Assembly: GCA_958438955.1 (NCBI GenBank)
Contig: CAUBTS010000018.1
Location: forward strand, 1 to 24,820
Source: an uncultured Collinsella sp.
Lineage (GTDB): Bacteria; Actinomycetota; Coriobacteriia; Coriobacteriales; Coriobacteriaceae
Length of the DNA stretch: 24,820 nt
Direction of reading: 5' to 3'
In this document: positions 15,621 through 22,525 of the stretch, one piece after another
Position numbering within the stretch: position 1 is the first letter of the stretch
Layout of the letters: each line of letters begins with the position of its first letter
Program-made: the position numbers and the translations under genes
Notes under the pieces: model-generated
The model's database searches: none
Told to the model about the DNA's origin: nothing
Seen by the model: the letters and a program-made list of their open reading frames with translations, nothing else

Positions 15621-15663
15621 GGCCGCCCTGCGCTGGGTTTGGCGCAGGGCGGCCTTTGCTTTT
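15621..15663 (+). terminator. terminator of the threonine-aldolase gene
   Basis: A perfect 13-bp GC-rich stem, GGCCGCCCTGCGC (15621-15633) with GCGCAGGGCGGCC (15642-15654), closes an 8-nt loop and is followed by TTTGCTTTT. Confidence 0.92.
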
Positions 15664-15679
15664 GGGGGAGAAGAGTTGT

Positions 15680-16261
15680 ATGACCGAGATGTCCGAGCCG
15701 ACGATTCGCCTGGCGACGCCCGAAGACGCGCCGGCGTTGCTTGCCATCTATGAGCCATATGTGCGCCAGACGGCGATTACCTGCGAATACGAGGTGCCGA
15801 GCGTTGAGGAGTTCGCCGGGCGCATCGAGCGTACGCTCAAGCGCTATCCGTACCTGGTGATGGAGCTGGACGGGCGTCCGATAGGCTATGCCTATGTGAG
15901 TCCGCTCAACAGCCGCGAGGCATACGACTGGTCGGTCGAGACGTCGATCTACCTGGCACGCGATGTGCGCCATGGCGGGCTGGGTCGCAAGTTGCACGAT
16001 ACGCTCAAGCAATGCCTGATTGCGATGGGCATCACCAACATGTGCGCGCTCATCGCCGTGCCGCACGATAAGGACGACGAGTATCTGACGCACAACAGCC
16101 AGGATTTCCATGCCCATATGGGATATCGCCTGGTGGGTGCCTTCGACCGCTGCGCCCAAAAGTTCGGCCGCTGGTACGACATGTGTTGGATGGAGCTGGT
16201 CCTAGCCGAGCGCACGCCCAACCAGCCCAAGCCAACCTGGTTCCCCGACCTCCTCGCCTAA
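15680..16261 (+). CDS. GNAT acetyltransferase, phosphinothricin-acetyltransferase-like
   Basis: A 193-residue GCN5-related N-acetyltransferase that uses acetyl-CoA. It begins with the family's IRLATPEDAPALLAIYEPYV. It continues with GYAYVSPLNSREAYDWSVE and the acetyl-CoA loop RHGGLGRKLHDTL, and ends with the GYRLVGAFDRCAQKFGRWYD block typical of Pat/Bar-type proteins. These groups often acetylate methionine sulfone or sulfoximine, or unknown amino compounds, and herbicide resistance should not be assumed. ATG 15680 is preferred because GGGGGAG lies upstream; ATG 15689 is possible. It converges on the GntR gene with a hairpin between. Confidence 0.88.
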   Translation: MTEMSEPTIRLATPEDAPALLAIYEPYVRQTAITCEYEVPSVEEFAGRIERTLKRYPYLVMELDGRPIGYAYVSPLNSREAYDWSVETSIYLARDVRHGGLGRKLHDTLKQCLIAMGITNMCALIAVPHDKDDEYLTHNSQDFHAHMGYRLVGAFDRCAQKFGRWYDMCWMELVLAERTPNQPKPTWFPDLLA

Positions 16262-16300
16262 AACCACCACGAAGGTGCCTGTCCCCTTTGTGGTGGTTTT
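16261..16300. repeat. REP-like hairpin A, possible bidirectional terminator
   Basis: AAACCACCAC (16261-16270) pairs perfectly with GTGGTGGTTT (16290-16299). The 19-nt loop contains GGTGCCTGTCCCC. A-rich and T-rich flanks allow termination for the convergent genes on either side. Its loop motif recurs in the hairpins at 22405 and 23620. Confidence 0.7.
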
Positions 16301-16306
16301 GGCAGG

Positions 16307-17029
16307 TTAGCCGATGGGCTCGGTGTATTTGGCACGGTCGGTGCGCTGGATGCGCTTGGAGACATGGAGCGGGCGGCCGTCGGTGTCGTAGACGTAGTCG
16401 GTGATCAGGATCAGCGCCTGCCCGCGCTCAACGTTGAGCAAAAACGCCTCGTTTTGCGAGGCATAGCACACCTCAAAGGTCTTGTGCCCCTGTGCCGGCG
16501 CGCGATGGAATTCCTGGCGCAGCGTCGCGTAGAGCGAACCATTGATATCGCGATCGATGAGTGCTTCAAAGCTCGGTGGTAGATAGGTAGTCTCCAGGCA
16601 CAGCGGCGCATCGTCCAGATAGCGCAGACGGACAAGTTTGACGAGCTTGCTGCCCACGGCCGCATCAAAGAACTTAGCTATACTGCCGCCCGCCTTGGTA
16701 AAGCCCGAGTCCACCGTGCGCGTGGTGGGCTTCATGCCCTGACCCTGGACCTGCGCCGTATAGCTCGAAAACACCAGGTTGTTCTCGTGGAGCGCCGGCG
16801 TGTCGGCCACAAAGGCGCCGCGCCCGCGCTCGGTTCGAACCAGACCCTCATCAACGAGCACCTTAAGGGCATGGCGTACGGTGCTGCGCGACAGCCCCGA
16901 TTCGTCCATGAGCTCCATCTCGGACGGCAGCTTGTCTCCGCGTGCGTAGATGCCGGCGGCGATGCGGTCGCGAAGCGTACCCGCCAAGCGCTCGTATTGG
17001 CTCAGTTTCTTTTTAGATGAAGCGTTCAT
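16307..17029 (-). CDS. GntR/HutC-family regulator (probable regulator of the glycated-amino-acid operon)
   Basis: A 240-residue repressor-type protein read from 17029 down to 16307. Residues about 10-75 form the GntR winged helix (LRDRIAAGIYARGDKLPSE, SRSTVRHALKVLVDEGLV, RTERGRGAFV). Residues about 90-235 form the UTRA effector domain, ending with the usual ILITDYVYDTDGRPLHVSK. UTRA domains commonly bind phosphorylated sugars or related metabolites. It is transcribed divergently from the first deglycase gene across a 206-bp region with phased TTGTATGC repeats, the arrangement of a local regulator. In E. coli the fructoselysine operon is also controlled by a GntR protein (FrlR). The likely inducer is a phosphorylated Amadori product, which is inference. 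Confidence 0.93.
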   Translation of the reverse strand: MNASSKKKLSQYERLAGTLRDRIAAGIYARGDKLPSEMELMDESGLSRSTVRHALKVLVDEGLVRTERGRGAFVADTPALHENNLVFSSYTAQVQGQGMKPTTRTVDSGFTKAGGSIAKFFDAAVGSKLVKLVRLRYLDDAPLCLETTYLPPSFEALIDRDINGSLYATLRQEFHRAPAQGHKTFEVCYASQNEAFLLNVERGQALILITDYVYDTDGRPLHVSKRIQRTDRAKYTEPIG

Positions 17030-17046
17030 GCGATCAGCCTATATCT

Positions 17047-17196
17047 AACTTGTATGCTTATCTAAGCAAGCATGTATTCAATACGACAACAAAACAGCTG
17101 GTAGCCAATTATCAAAAACCGCATCAGCAAAAATTCTAAGATAAATATAGCATACAACTAGTCGACATAACCAAAACATGTATGTAACTTGTATGC
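17047..17196. promoter_or_regulatory. phased operator repeats between the GntR gene and the deglycase gene
   Basis: Five related 11-mers occur here. On the + strand they are AACTTGTATGC (17047-17057), AGCATGTATTC (17069-17079), AACATGTATGT (17175-17185) and AACTTGTATGC (17186-17196). On the - strand is TAGTTGTATGC (17150-17160). The last two + copies abut, and the first two are 22 bp apart, so both pairs follow an 11-bp phase. ATGCTT/AAGCAT also makes a dyad around 17054-17074. The two clusters sit near the two divergent genes, fitting repression of both. Repeats are seen; binding is inferred. Confidence 0.65.
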
Positions 17197-17235
17197 CTGT
17201 GATGAGCATCAAACGAGAAGAAAGGCTGATGCACG

Positions 17236-18228
17236 ATGACCACTCAGGAACAGGTTAAGGATGTCGTTTCCCAGGTTTTGGCTGACAAGGCAGACAAGGG
17301 CGGCATCAAGCGCGTCGTGTGGATTGGCGCCGGCGGATCCAACGGCGGCAACTATCCTGCCCAGTACTTTATGGAGCACGAGGCCACGCAGGTCGTGAGC
17401 TCCAGCTACACCAGCAACGAGTTCGTGCACGCCACCCCGGCCTACGTCAACGAGAACACCCTGGCCGTCGTCGTGTCCATGCGCGGTACCAAGGAGACCA
17501 TCGTCGCCGCCCAGGTCGCCAAGGACCACGGCGCCAGCACCATCGCAATCTATGTCGACGAGTCCGGCCTCACCGAGGTCTGCGACTACAAGATCCAGTA
17601 TGACAGCCTGGCCGTCGACGAGTCCTGCATGGGCCGCACCAACTCCGCCGTCGTGACCATGATCGCCATGGAGCTTACGCAGCAGACCGAAGGCTATGCC
17701 GAGTACGAGACCGCTATGGCCGCCTTCGACTTGGTCGACCCCATCTATCGCAAGGCCGTCGAGTACACCCGTCCGCTTGCTGCCAAGTGGGCCGAGCAGA
17801 ACGCCGACAAGCCCTGCATCAACGTGATGGCTCAGGGTCCGCTCTTTGGTGCCGCCTACGTCTTTAGCATCTGCAACGTGCAGGAGATGCTGCAGATCGA
17901 CTCCTGCACCATCAACACCTGCGACTTCTTCCACGGCCCCTTCGAGATCCTGGACAAGCGTACCTCGCTGTTCCAGCTCATCAGCGTCGGCCGCAGCCGC
18001 TGCAACGACGAGCGCGGCATCCGCTTCGTCAACCAGTACGGTGGCGAGCGCGTCTATCAGCTCGACGCCAAGGAGCTCGGCCTCAATGACATCAAGGACA
18101 GCGTGAGCGAATACTTCAACCACCTGATCTTTGCCCCGATTCTCAACAACGTGTACATGCGCGCGCTCTCTGCCGTCACCCACAAGGACTACATGACGCG
18201 CCGCTACATGTGGAAGCTCGACTACTAG
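17236..18228 (+). CDS. SIS-domain sugar-amine deglycase, FrlB/Gfr-like (first copy)
   Basis: A 330-residue double-SIS protein. FrlB-type deglycases cleave 6-phosphorylated Amadori compounds to glucose 6-phosphate and a free amine. The first SIS fold (about 20-150) opens with VVWIGAGGSNGGNYPAQYF; the second spans about 185-320. A histidine, H233 in CDFFHGPFEI, and a glutamate 16 residues earlier, E217, match the catalytic Glu-His spacing I recall for FrlB and FraB. The residue three before the histidine is Asp, where FrlB and the second copy have Glu. The C-terminus TRRYMWKLDY resembles the FrlB ending. AAAGG precedes the ATG at a long spacing. GlmS-type isomerases are less likely because the glutaminase domain is absent. 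Exact substrate is unproven. Confidence 0.85.
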   Translation: MTTQEQVKDVVSQVLADKADKGGIKRVVWIGAGGSNGGNYPAQYFMEHEATQVVSSSYTSNEFVHATPAYVNENTLAVVVSMRGTKETIVAAQVAKDHGASTIAIYVDESGLTEVCDYKIQYDSLAVDESCMGRTNSAVVTMIAMELTQQTEGYAEYETAMAAFDLVDPIYRKAVEYTRPLAAKWAEQNADKPCINVMAQGPLFGAAYVFSICNVQEMLQIDSCTINTCDFFHGPFEILDKRTSLFQLISVGRSRCNDERGIRFVNQYGGERVYQLDAKELGLNDIKDSVSEYFNHLIFAPILNNVYMRALSAVTHKDYMTRRYMWKLDY

Positions 18229-18254
18229 GGGATAGAGCGGCCTAACAGCTCGAT

Positions 18255-18351
18255 GTCCTCATAAGTTGCGGTGGAATAGTTCCTGTTTGGGGGCTTGAAG
18301 CCTCTATTTGGGAACTAGTCCACCGCAACCGCCAAGTAATCCGCTGAGGAC
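18255..18351. repeat. 97-bp nested palindromic element
   Basis: Outer GTCCTCA (18255-18261) pairs with TGAGGAC (18345-18351). An inner 19-bp arm GTTGCGGTGGAATAGTTCC (18265-18283) pairs with 18311-18329 with one mismatch. A small GGC/GCC hairpin sits at the centre. The first deglycase stop lies 27 bp upstream. There is no T-run, so it is not a simple terminator. A 12-base echo TTGCGGTGGACT occurs at 24337-24348, suggesting a dispersed repeat family. Confidence 0.7.
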
Positions 18352-18403
18352 GGAGGAAAACGGATCACTTTCCCGCTCGCCGATTTGTGTCTTGAAAAAT
18401 GTA

Positions 18404-18419
18404 TATAACGACTATAACG
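18404..18419 (+). promoter_or_regulatory. shared 16-bp motif, copy upstream of the EamA gene
   Basis: TATAACGACTATAACG contains two ATAACG units 9 bp apart. A 14/16 match precedes the PTS IIAB gene. TTGAAA at 18392-18397 upstream may be a -35, at a short 15-bp spacing to TATAAC (18413). It may be an operator or promoter core. Confidence 0.5.
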
Positions 18420-18459
18420 TAGTGTGAAACATATTGGAAACAATACCGAGGAGGCTGCG

Positions 18460-19542
18460 TTGAAGAAAAGCAATCTGGGCTATGTGCTGGTGCTGATCGC
18501 CGCGCTTATGTGGGGCAGCATCGGAATCTTTGTAAACGGCATCTCGGCCATGGGCGTTTCGTCCCAGAGCATGGCTGCCTTTCGCTTGTTGGTCGGAGCG
18601 CTTATCTTGGCGCCGGTCCTGATGTTTATGGGCTGCCGTCCGGGTGAGGGGTCTACCGTGGCTCAGGGTCCGCTGGCACTGTTCAAGGCAAGCCCTAAAG
18701 AGCTTGTTCCCTGCGCGCTTGTCGGTATTGTCGGCCTGGCCGCCGCCAACACCTGCTATTACGAGTGCATGGGCGAGGTGGGCATGTCCACGGCCTCGGT
18801 GCTGCTCTATACCTCGCCGGTGTTTGGCGTCGTGCTCGGCCGCGTGCTTTATCGCGAGGACGTGACCCCCAACAAGCTCGTCGCCATTGTCTTTAACATC
18901 GTTGGCTGCGTGCTTGCAGTGACCAATGGCGACCTTTCCGGTTTTCATTTTTCGGTTTGGGGCGTCACGTCGGGCGTGATTGCAGGCCTTTGCGGTGCGT
19001 CGCTCGCGGTGTTTAGCCGGATAGCAACCAAGACAGTCCACCCGCTGGCTGTCACGTTTTGGGGCTTTGTTTTTGGCGGTGCGGTTATGGCGGCTATCGC
19101 GGCTCCGTGGCCGGATGTCGCCGCGGCAATGTCGCCACAGCTGCTGCTGCTGTTCCTTGGCTTTGGACTCATCCCCACAGCCGTGGCTTACATCTTATAT
19201 ATGCAGGGTCTGTCCATGGGGCTCGAGACGTCGAAAGTTCCCGTCGTAATGTCTTTCGAGACGGTCGTCACCGTACTGGTGGGCATTGGCATCTACGCTG
19301 AGCCCGCCGGCGCGATCAAGGTCCTGGGCATCGTGCTGGTGCTCGCGTCCATCCTGATCATGAACACCGACTTCTCCAAGCTGCGCAACAGTGTGTTTGT
19401 CGGTCATGTTGTTGAGAGCATGACCTTTAAGCCCAACGCGTGGTGGACGGAGAAATCGCAGGACATGGATCTGTTTAAGGAGCGCACCGGCATCGCGCTG
19501 GAGCCCACCGTGCAGGAAAGCCCCTGGTACTTTGTGCGATAG
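18460..19542 (+). CDS. EamA/DMT-family transporter
   Basis: A 360-residue membrane protein with about ten spans in two repeated EamA domains (about 5-145 and 155-300). The first opens with YVLVLIAALMWGSIGIFVNG, the typical drug/metabolite transporter start. GTG 18424 is in frame, but TTG 18460 has GAGGAGG (18448-18454) 5 nt before it and is preferred. The last 55 or so residues are a hydrophilic tail unusual for the family (FKPNAWWTEKSQDMDLFKERTG). The gene lies between a deglycase and PTS genes, so it may export the amino acid released by deglycation or import a substrate. Both are inference from position. Confidence 0.9.
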   Translation: MKKSNLGYVLVLIAALMWGSIGIFVNGISAMGVSSQSMAAFRLLVGALILAPVLMFMGCRPGEGSTVAQGPLALFKASPKELVPCALVGIVGLAAANTCYYECMGEVGMSTASVLLYTSPVFGVVLGRVLYREDVTPNKLVAIVFNIVGCVLAVTNGDLSGFHFSVWGVTSGVIAGLCGASLAVFSRIATKTVHPLAVTFWGFVFGGAVMAAIAAPWPDVAAAMSPQLLLLFLGFGLIPTAVAYILYMQGLSMGLETSKVPVVMSFETVVTVLVGIGIYAEPAGAIKVLGIVLVLASILIMNTDFSKLRNSVFVGHVVESMTFKPNAWWTEKSQDMDLFKERTGIALEPTVQESPWYFVR

Positions 19543-19724
19543 AGGATTGCGCGCAGGGTCTGACCTCGGGTTATCCAGCCAGCGCGGCCTACCCAGCCCC
19601 AACGTTTCAAATACGTTAAACCCGTCAACGGTCGATTTTCACCCGCGAACGGTCTTTATACTAATTAGCAATATAAGCAACGTATAAGACGTTATAATGA
19701 CCATAACGAAAAGGAGGAGGCAAG
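19543..19724 (+). promoter_or_regulatory. leader of the PTS genes with shared 16-bp motif
   Basis: TATAATGACCATAACG (19693-19708) matches the motif upstream of the EamA gene at 14 of 16 positions and contains a consensus -10 TATAAT. TATACT (19657-19662) is another possible -10, and AACGGTC is directly repeated in the 19620s-19650s. A strong AGGAGG follows before ATG 19725. No certain -35 was found. The genes from 19725 on may therefore have their own promoter. Confidence 0.5.
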
Positions 19725-20648
19725 ATGAATCAGATCATTCTCGCATCTCATGGCGGCCTGGCCGCAGGCGCCAAAGACACGCTCGAGATGGTTCTCGGCG
19801 ACGTGTCGAACGTCCACGTCGTGTCGCTTGCTCGTGACGACAAGGAGCCCATCACCGATAAGGTGGACGCCATGATCGCCACGTTCAACGCGGACGACAC
19901 CGTCTATGTGCTGACCGATATGCTCGGCAGCTCGGTCAACAACAGCATGGTCGAGCTTTCCAAGAACGGCACGAAGTTCACGGTTGTCAGCGGTTTCAAC
20001 ATCCCGCTGGCGCTCACGCTCGCTATGAGCCCCGTCCCCGTCAAGGGTGCCGAGCTCGCAGCCCTCATCAACGAGGCCCGCACCGGTCTGACCAACCCCA
20101 ACGCACCGGTCGAGGCTGCCGCGGCTCCCGCCAAGAAGGCCAAGGCGTCCCGTCACAGCTCCGGTCCCGCCAAGATCGTCCTCGCACGTCTTGATTACCG
20201 TCTGCTGCACGGCCAGGTCGTCTTTACCTGGACCACCAAGGTTCAGGCCGAGCGCATCATCGTCGTCGACAACGCCGCCGCCAACGATGACATCAAGAAG
20301 GGCGCTCTTAAGCTGGCCAAGCCCCAGGGCGTGCGCCTGAACGTCTTCACCGTCGAGCGTGCCCTCGCCAAGATGGACAAGCTCAACACCCTCGGCGAGC
20401 GCGTCATGTTCGTCTTTGGCAACACTGCCGAGATGCTGCAGTTCTGCCAGGGCTACAAGCTCGACGCCATCAACCTGGGCGCCACCGCCAACCACGACGG
20501 TGCCGATCAGGTCGGCGGCAAGGACAGCTCCGTCTTTCTCGACGCCACCCAGAAGGCCGACGTCAATCAGCTGCTCGACATGGGCATCAAGCTCTATGTT
20601 CAGCAGACCCCTACGTATCAGAGCGTCGACATCGACGCCAAGCTGTAA
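19725..20648 (+). CDS. PTS mannose-family fused IIAB component
   Basis: A 307-residue cytoplasmic phosphocarrier. The IIA domain (about 1-125) has its phospho-histidine H9 in ILASHGGLAAG. An Ala/Lys/Pro linker (about 130-150, AAAAPAKKAKASRHSSG) leads to the IIB domain (about 152-307), with H162 in RLDYRLLHGQVVFTW. Phosphate passes from HPr to H9, then H162, then the sugar bound in IIC-IID. Fusion of IIA and IIB is known (E. coli ManX), whereas Salmonella gfr genes encode them separately. A strong AGGAGG precedes the ATG. IIC follows after 36 bp. Confidence 0.95.
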   Translation: MNQIILASHGGLAAGAKDTLEMVLGDVSNVHVVSLARDDKEPITDKVDAMIATFNADDTVYVLTDMLGSSVNNSMVELSKNGTKFTVVSGFNIPLALTLAMSPVPVKGAELAALINEARTGLTNPNAPVEAAAAPAKKAKASRHSSGPAKIVLARLDYRLLHGQVVFTWTTKVQAERIIVVDNAAANDDIKKGALKLAKPQGVRLNVFTVERALAKMDKLNTLGERVMFVFGNTAEMLQFCQGYKLDAINLGATANHDGADQVGGKDSSVFLDATQKADVNQLLDMGIKLYVQQTPTYQSVDIDAKL

Positions 20649-20684
20649 TCAACCAGGCTTTTGCCTGACTGAAAGGAGAAGGGT

Positions 20685-21479
20685 ATGAATACGTTCATCA
20701 GTGCGGTGCTCGTCGGCCTCGTCGGCGTGTTCTGCATGTGGGACTCCCGCCTGCTCGGTCGTCTTAACTTCGAGCAGCCCCTCGTTGGCGCTACGCTCGT
20801 CGGTCTGCTGCTGGGCGATGTGCCCACCGGCCTTGCCGTCGGTGCCGCCGTCGAGCTCGTGTCCATGGGCCTGGTGCAGGTCGGCGCCGCCGTTCCGCCC
20901 GATATGGTCCTGGGCGGCATCGTGGCCGCTGCCTTTGCGTGCCTGACCGATGCTTCCGCCGAGACCGCCATGACGATCGCCATCCCGGTCGCCGTCCTGG
21001 GTCAGCTTCTCGGCATCGTGTTCCGTTCCATCATCGCCGCCCTCACCCATGTGGCAGATAGCGCGATCGATAACGGAAAGTTCAAGACCGCCTACCGTAT
21101 GCACATCTGCGCCGGCTCCGGTCTGTACGCCGTCATGTACTTCCTGCCGATCTTCCTCGCCGTTTTTGTTGGCACCGACCTGGTTCAGGCCATCGTCAAC
21201 ATGGTTCCCGAGTGGCTGTCCACTGGTCTTAACGTTTCGACCAAGATCATGACCGCCTACGGCTTGGCCCTGCTGCTCACCATGATGATCAAGAAGGGTA
21301 TGACTCCGTTCCTGTTCATCGGTTTCCTGCTCGCCGCTTACCTCAACCTGTCCGTCATCGCGGTCGCTCTGATCGGTGTGTGCCTGGCTGTCGTCTTCAT
21401 GGGCTTCAAGTTCAACGGTTTCCATGCAGCCGCCGGTGTCGATTCCGACTACGATCCGCTCGAAGACGACGAAGACTAA
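20685..21479 (+). CDS. PTS mannose-family IIC component
   Basis: A 264-residue integral membrane permease subunit, hydrophobic throughout. It shows the family's RLNFEQPLVGATLVGLLLGD and ELVSMGLVQVGAAVPPDMVLGG near the N-terminus. With IID it forms the channel for the sugar. The acidic C-terminal tail SDYDPLEDDED is cytoplasmic. GGAGAAGG precedes the ATG and the IID gene starts 13 bp after the stop, so the two are co-translated neighbours. Confidence 0.95.
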   Translation: MNTFISAVLVGLVGVFCMWDSRLLGRLNFEQPLVGATLVGLLLGDVPTGLAVGAAVELVSMGLVQVGAAVPPDMVLGGIVAAAFACLTDASAETAMTIAIPVAVLGQLLGIVFRSIIAALTHVADSAIDNGKFKTAYRMHICAGSGLYAVMYFLPIFLAVFVGTDLVQAIVNMVPEWLSTGLNVSTKIMTAYGLALLLTMMIKKGMTPFLFIGFLLAAYLNLSVIAVALIGVCLAVVFMGFKFNGFHAAAGVDSDYDPLEDDED

Positions 21480-21492
21480 GGAGGAACACACT

Positions 21493-22326
21493 ATGGCAAC
21501 CGCAACCAAGGACGTGTCCCTGAACAAGAAGGTCAGCCAGTTCTTCTGGCGCTCCTGGGCCATCCAGGCCTCTTGGAACTACGAGCGTCAGATGAACATG
21601 GGCTTCCTCTACGGCATGGTTCCCACGCTCGATCGCCTCTATCCGGACGAGTCCGACCCCAAGCAGCTCGCTGCTAAGAAAGAGGCTTACCACCGTCACA
21701 TGGCGTTCTACAACTGCACCCCGCAGACGAGCGCCTTTATCCTGGGCCTCACCGCCTCCATGGAGGAGGAGTACGCCAAGGATCCCGAGAACTTCGATCC
21801 CGATTCGATCAACGCGGTCAAGACCTCCCTCATGGGTCCGCTTTCCGGCATCGGTGACTCCTTCTTCCAGGGCACCATCCGCGTTATCGCCTTTGGCCTG
21901 GGCGTTCAGCTGGCTCAGCAGGGCTCCATCATGGGCCCGATCCTGGCCATGCTCATCTCCATCGTCCCCTCTGTGCTGATTACTTGGTTCGCCGCCAAGA
22001 TGGGCTATCAGGGCGGCCACGAGTACCTGAGCAAGCTTCAGGGTGGCGACCTCATGGAGAAGCTCATGTATGTCTGCGGCATCGTGGGTCTTATGTCCGT
22101 GGGCGGCATGATCGCCACGCTGATCGGCGCCACCACCCCGCTGCAGTTCGCTGAGGGCACCGTCGTTATCCAGGACATCCTGGACGGCATGATGCCCCAG
22201 ATGATCTCCCTTGGCCTCACCGGCCTTATGTACTGGCTCATCAAGAAGAACGTCAACACCGGTTGGCTTCTCGTGATCGCCATCGTGGGCGGCATCGCCC
22301 TCTCCGCGGCCGGCATCCTGGCCTAG
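21493..22326 (+). CDS. PTS mannose-family IID component
   Basis: A 277-residue membrane subunit, partner of IIC. Family signatures include FFWRSWAIQASWNYERQMN, GFLYGMVPTLDRLYP, FYNCTPQTSAFILG and LMGPLSGIGDSFFQGT. The N-terminal two thirds form the cytoplasmic-facing part, with hydrophobic spans near the C-terminus. ATG 21493 follows AAGGAGGAA at the end of IIC; an in-frame start at 21376 would overlap IIC and is rejected. Length is normal. Confidence 0.95.
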   Translation: MATATKDVSLNKKVSQFFWRSWAIQASWNYERQMNMGFLYGMVPTLDRLYPDESDPKQLAAKKEAYHRHMAFYNCTPQTSAFILGLTASMEEEYAKDPENFDPDSINAVKTSLMGPLSGIGDSFFQGTIRVIAFGLGVQLAQQGSIMGPILAMLISIVPSVLITWFAAKMGYQGGHEYLSKLQGGDLMEKLMYVCGIVGLMSVGGMIATLIGATTPLQFAEGTVVIQDILDGMMPQMISLGLTGLMYWLIKKNVNTGWLLVIAIVGGIALSAAGILA

Positions 22327-22360
22327 TCGCGACCAAGCGCCTAACCGCTTTCCCCCGGGG

Positions 22361-22391
22361 GCCTGCCTGGCATCCCATACCCCAGGCAGGC
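22361..22391 (+). terminator. hairpin after IID, possible partial terminator
   Basis: GCCTGCCTGG (22361-22370) pairs perfectly with CCAGGCAGGC (22382-22391) around an 11-nt loop. Only CTTCC follows, so termination would be weak. It may protect the PTS mRNA or tune expression between the PTS genes and the second deglycase. Confidence 0.5.
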
Positions 22392-22404
22392 TTCCATCCC
22401 CAAA

Positions 22405-22435
22405 ATGCGACAATGGGACAGTCCCCTTGTCGCAT
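22405..22435. repeat. REP-like hairpin B
   Basis: ATGCGACAA (22405-22413) pairs with TTGTCGCAT (22427-22435). The 13-nt loop holds the inner palindrome GGGACAGTCCC. The AGTCCCC before the 3' arm parallels the loops at 16261 and 23620. Confidence 0.7.
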
Positions 22436-22525
22436 CCTCAACGGACCGGCGACTCGGTCCAAACCACGGTAACCCTGCGAGCGCCCGGCAATGTGGCGCC
22501 GCAAAAATCGAAAGGAATGTGTCAG

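Noticed and set aside
17236..18228. First SIS protein as GlmS or an AgaS-type isomerase
   Set aside because: It lacks a glutaminase domain, and the C-terminus and Glu-X15-His arrangement fit FrlB-type deglycases better, though this rests on recalled family features.
18255..18351. Reading the 97-bp palindrome as an ordinary terminator or riboswitch
   Set aside because: There is no T-run after the stem and no conserved riboswitch core that I recognise; kept as a repeat element.
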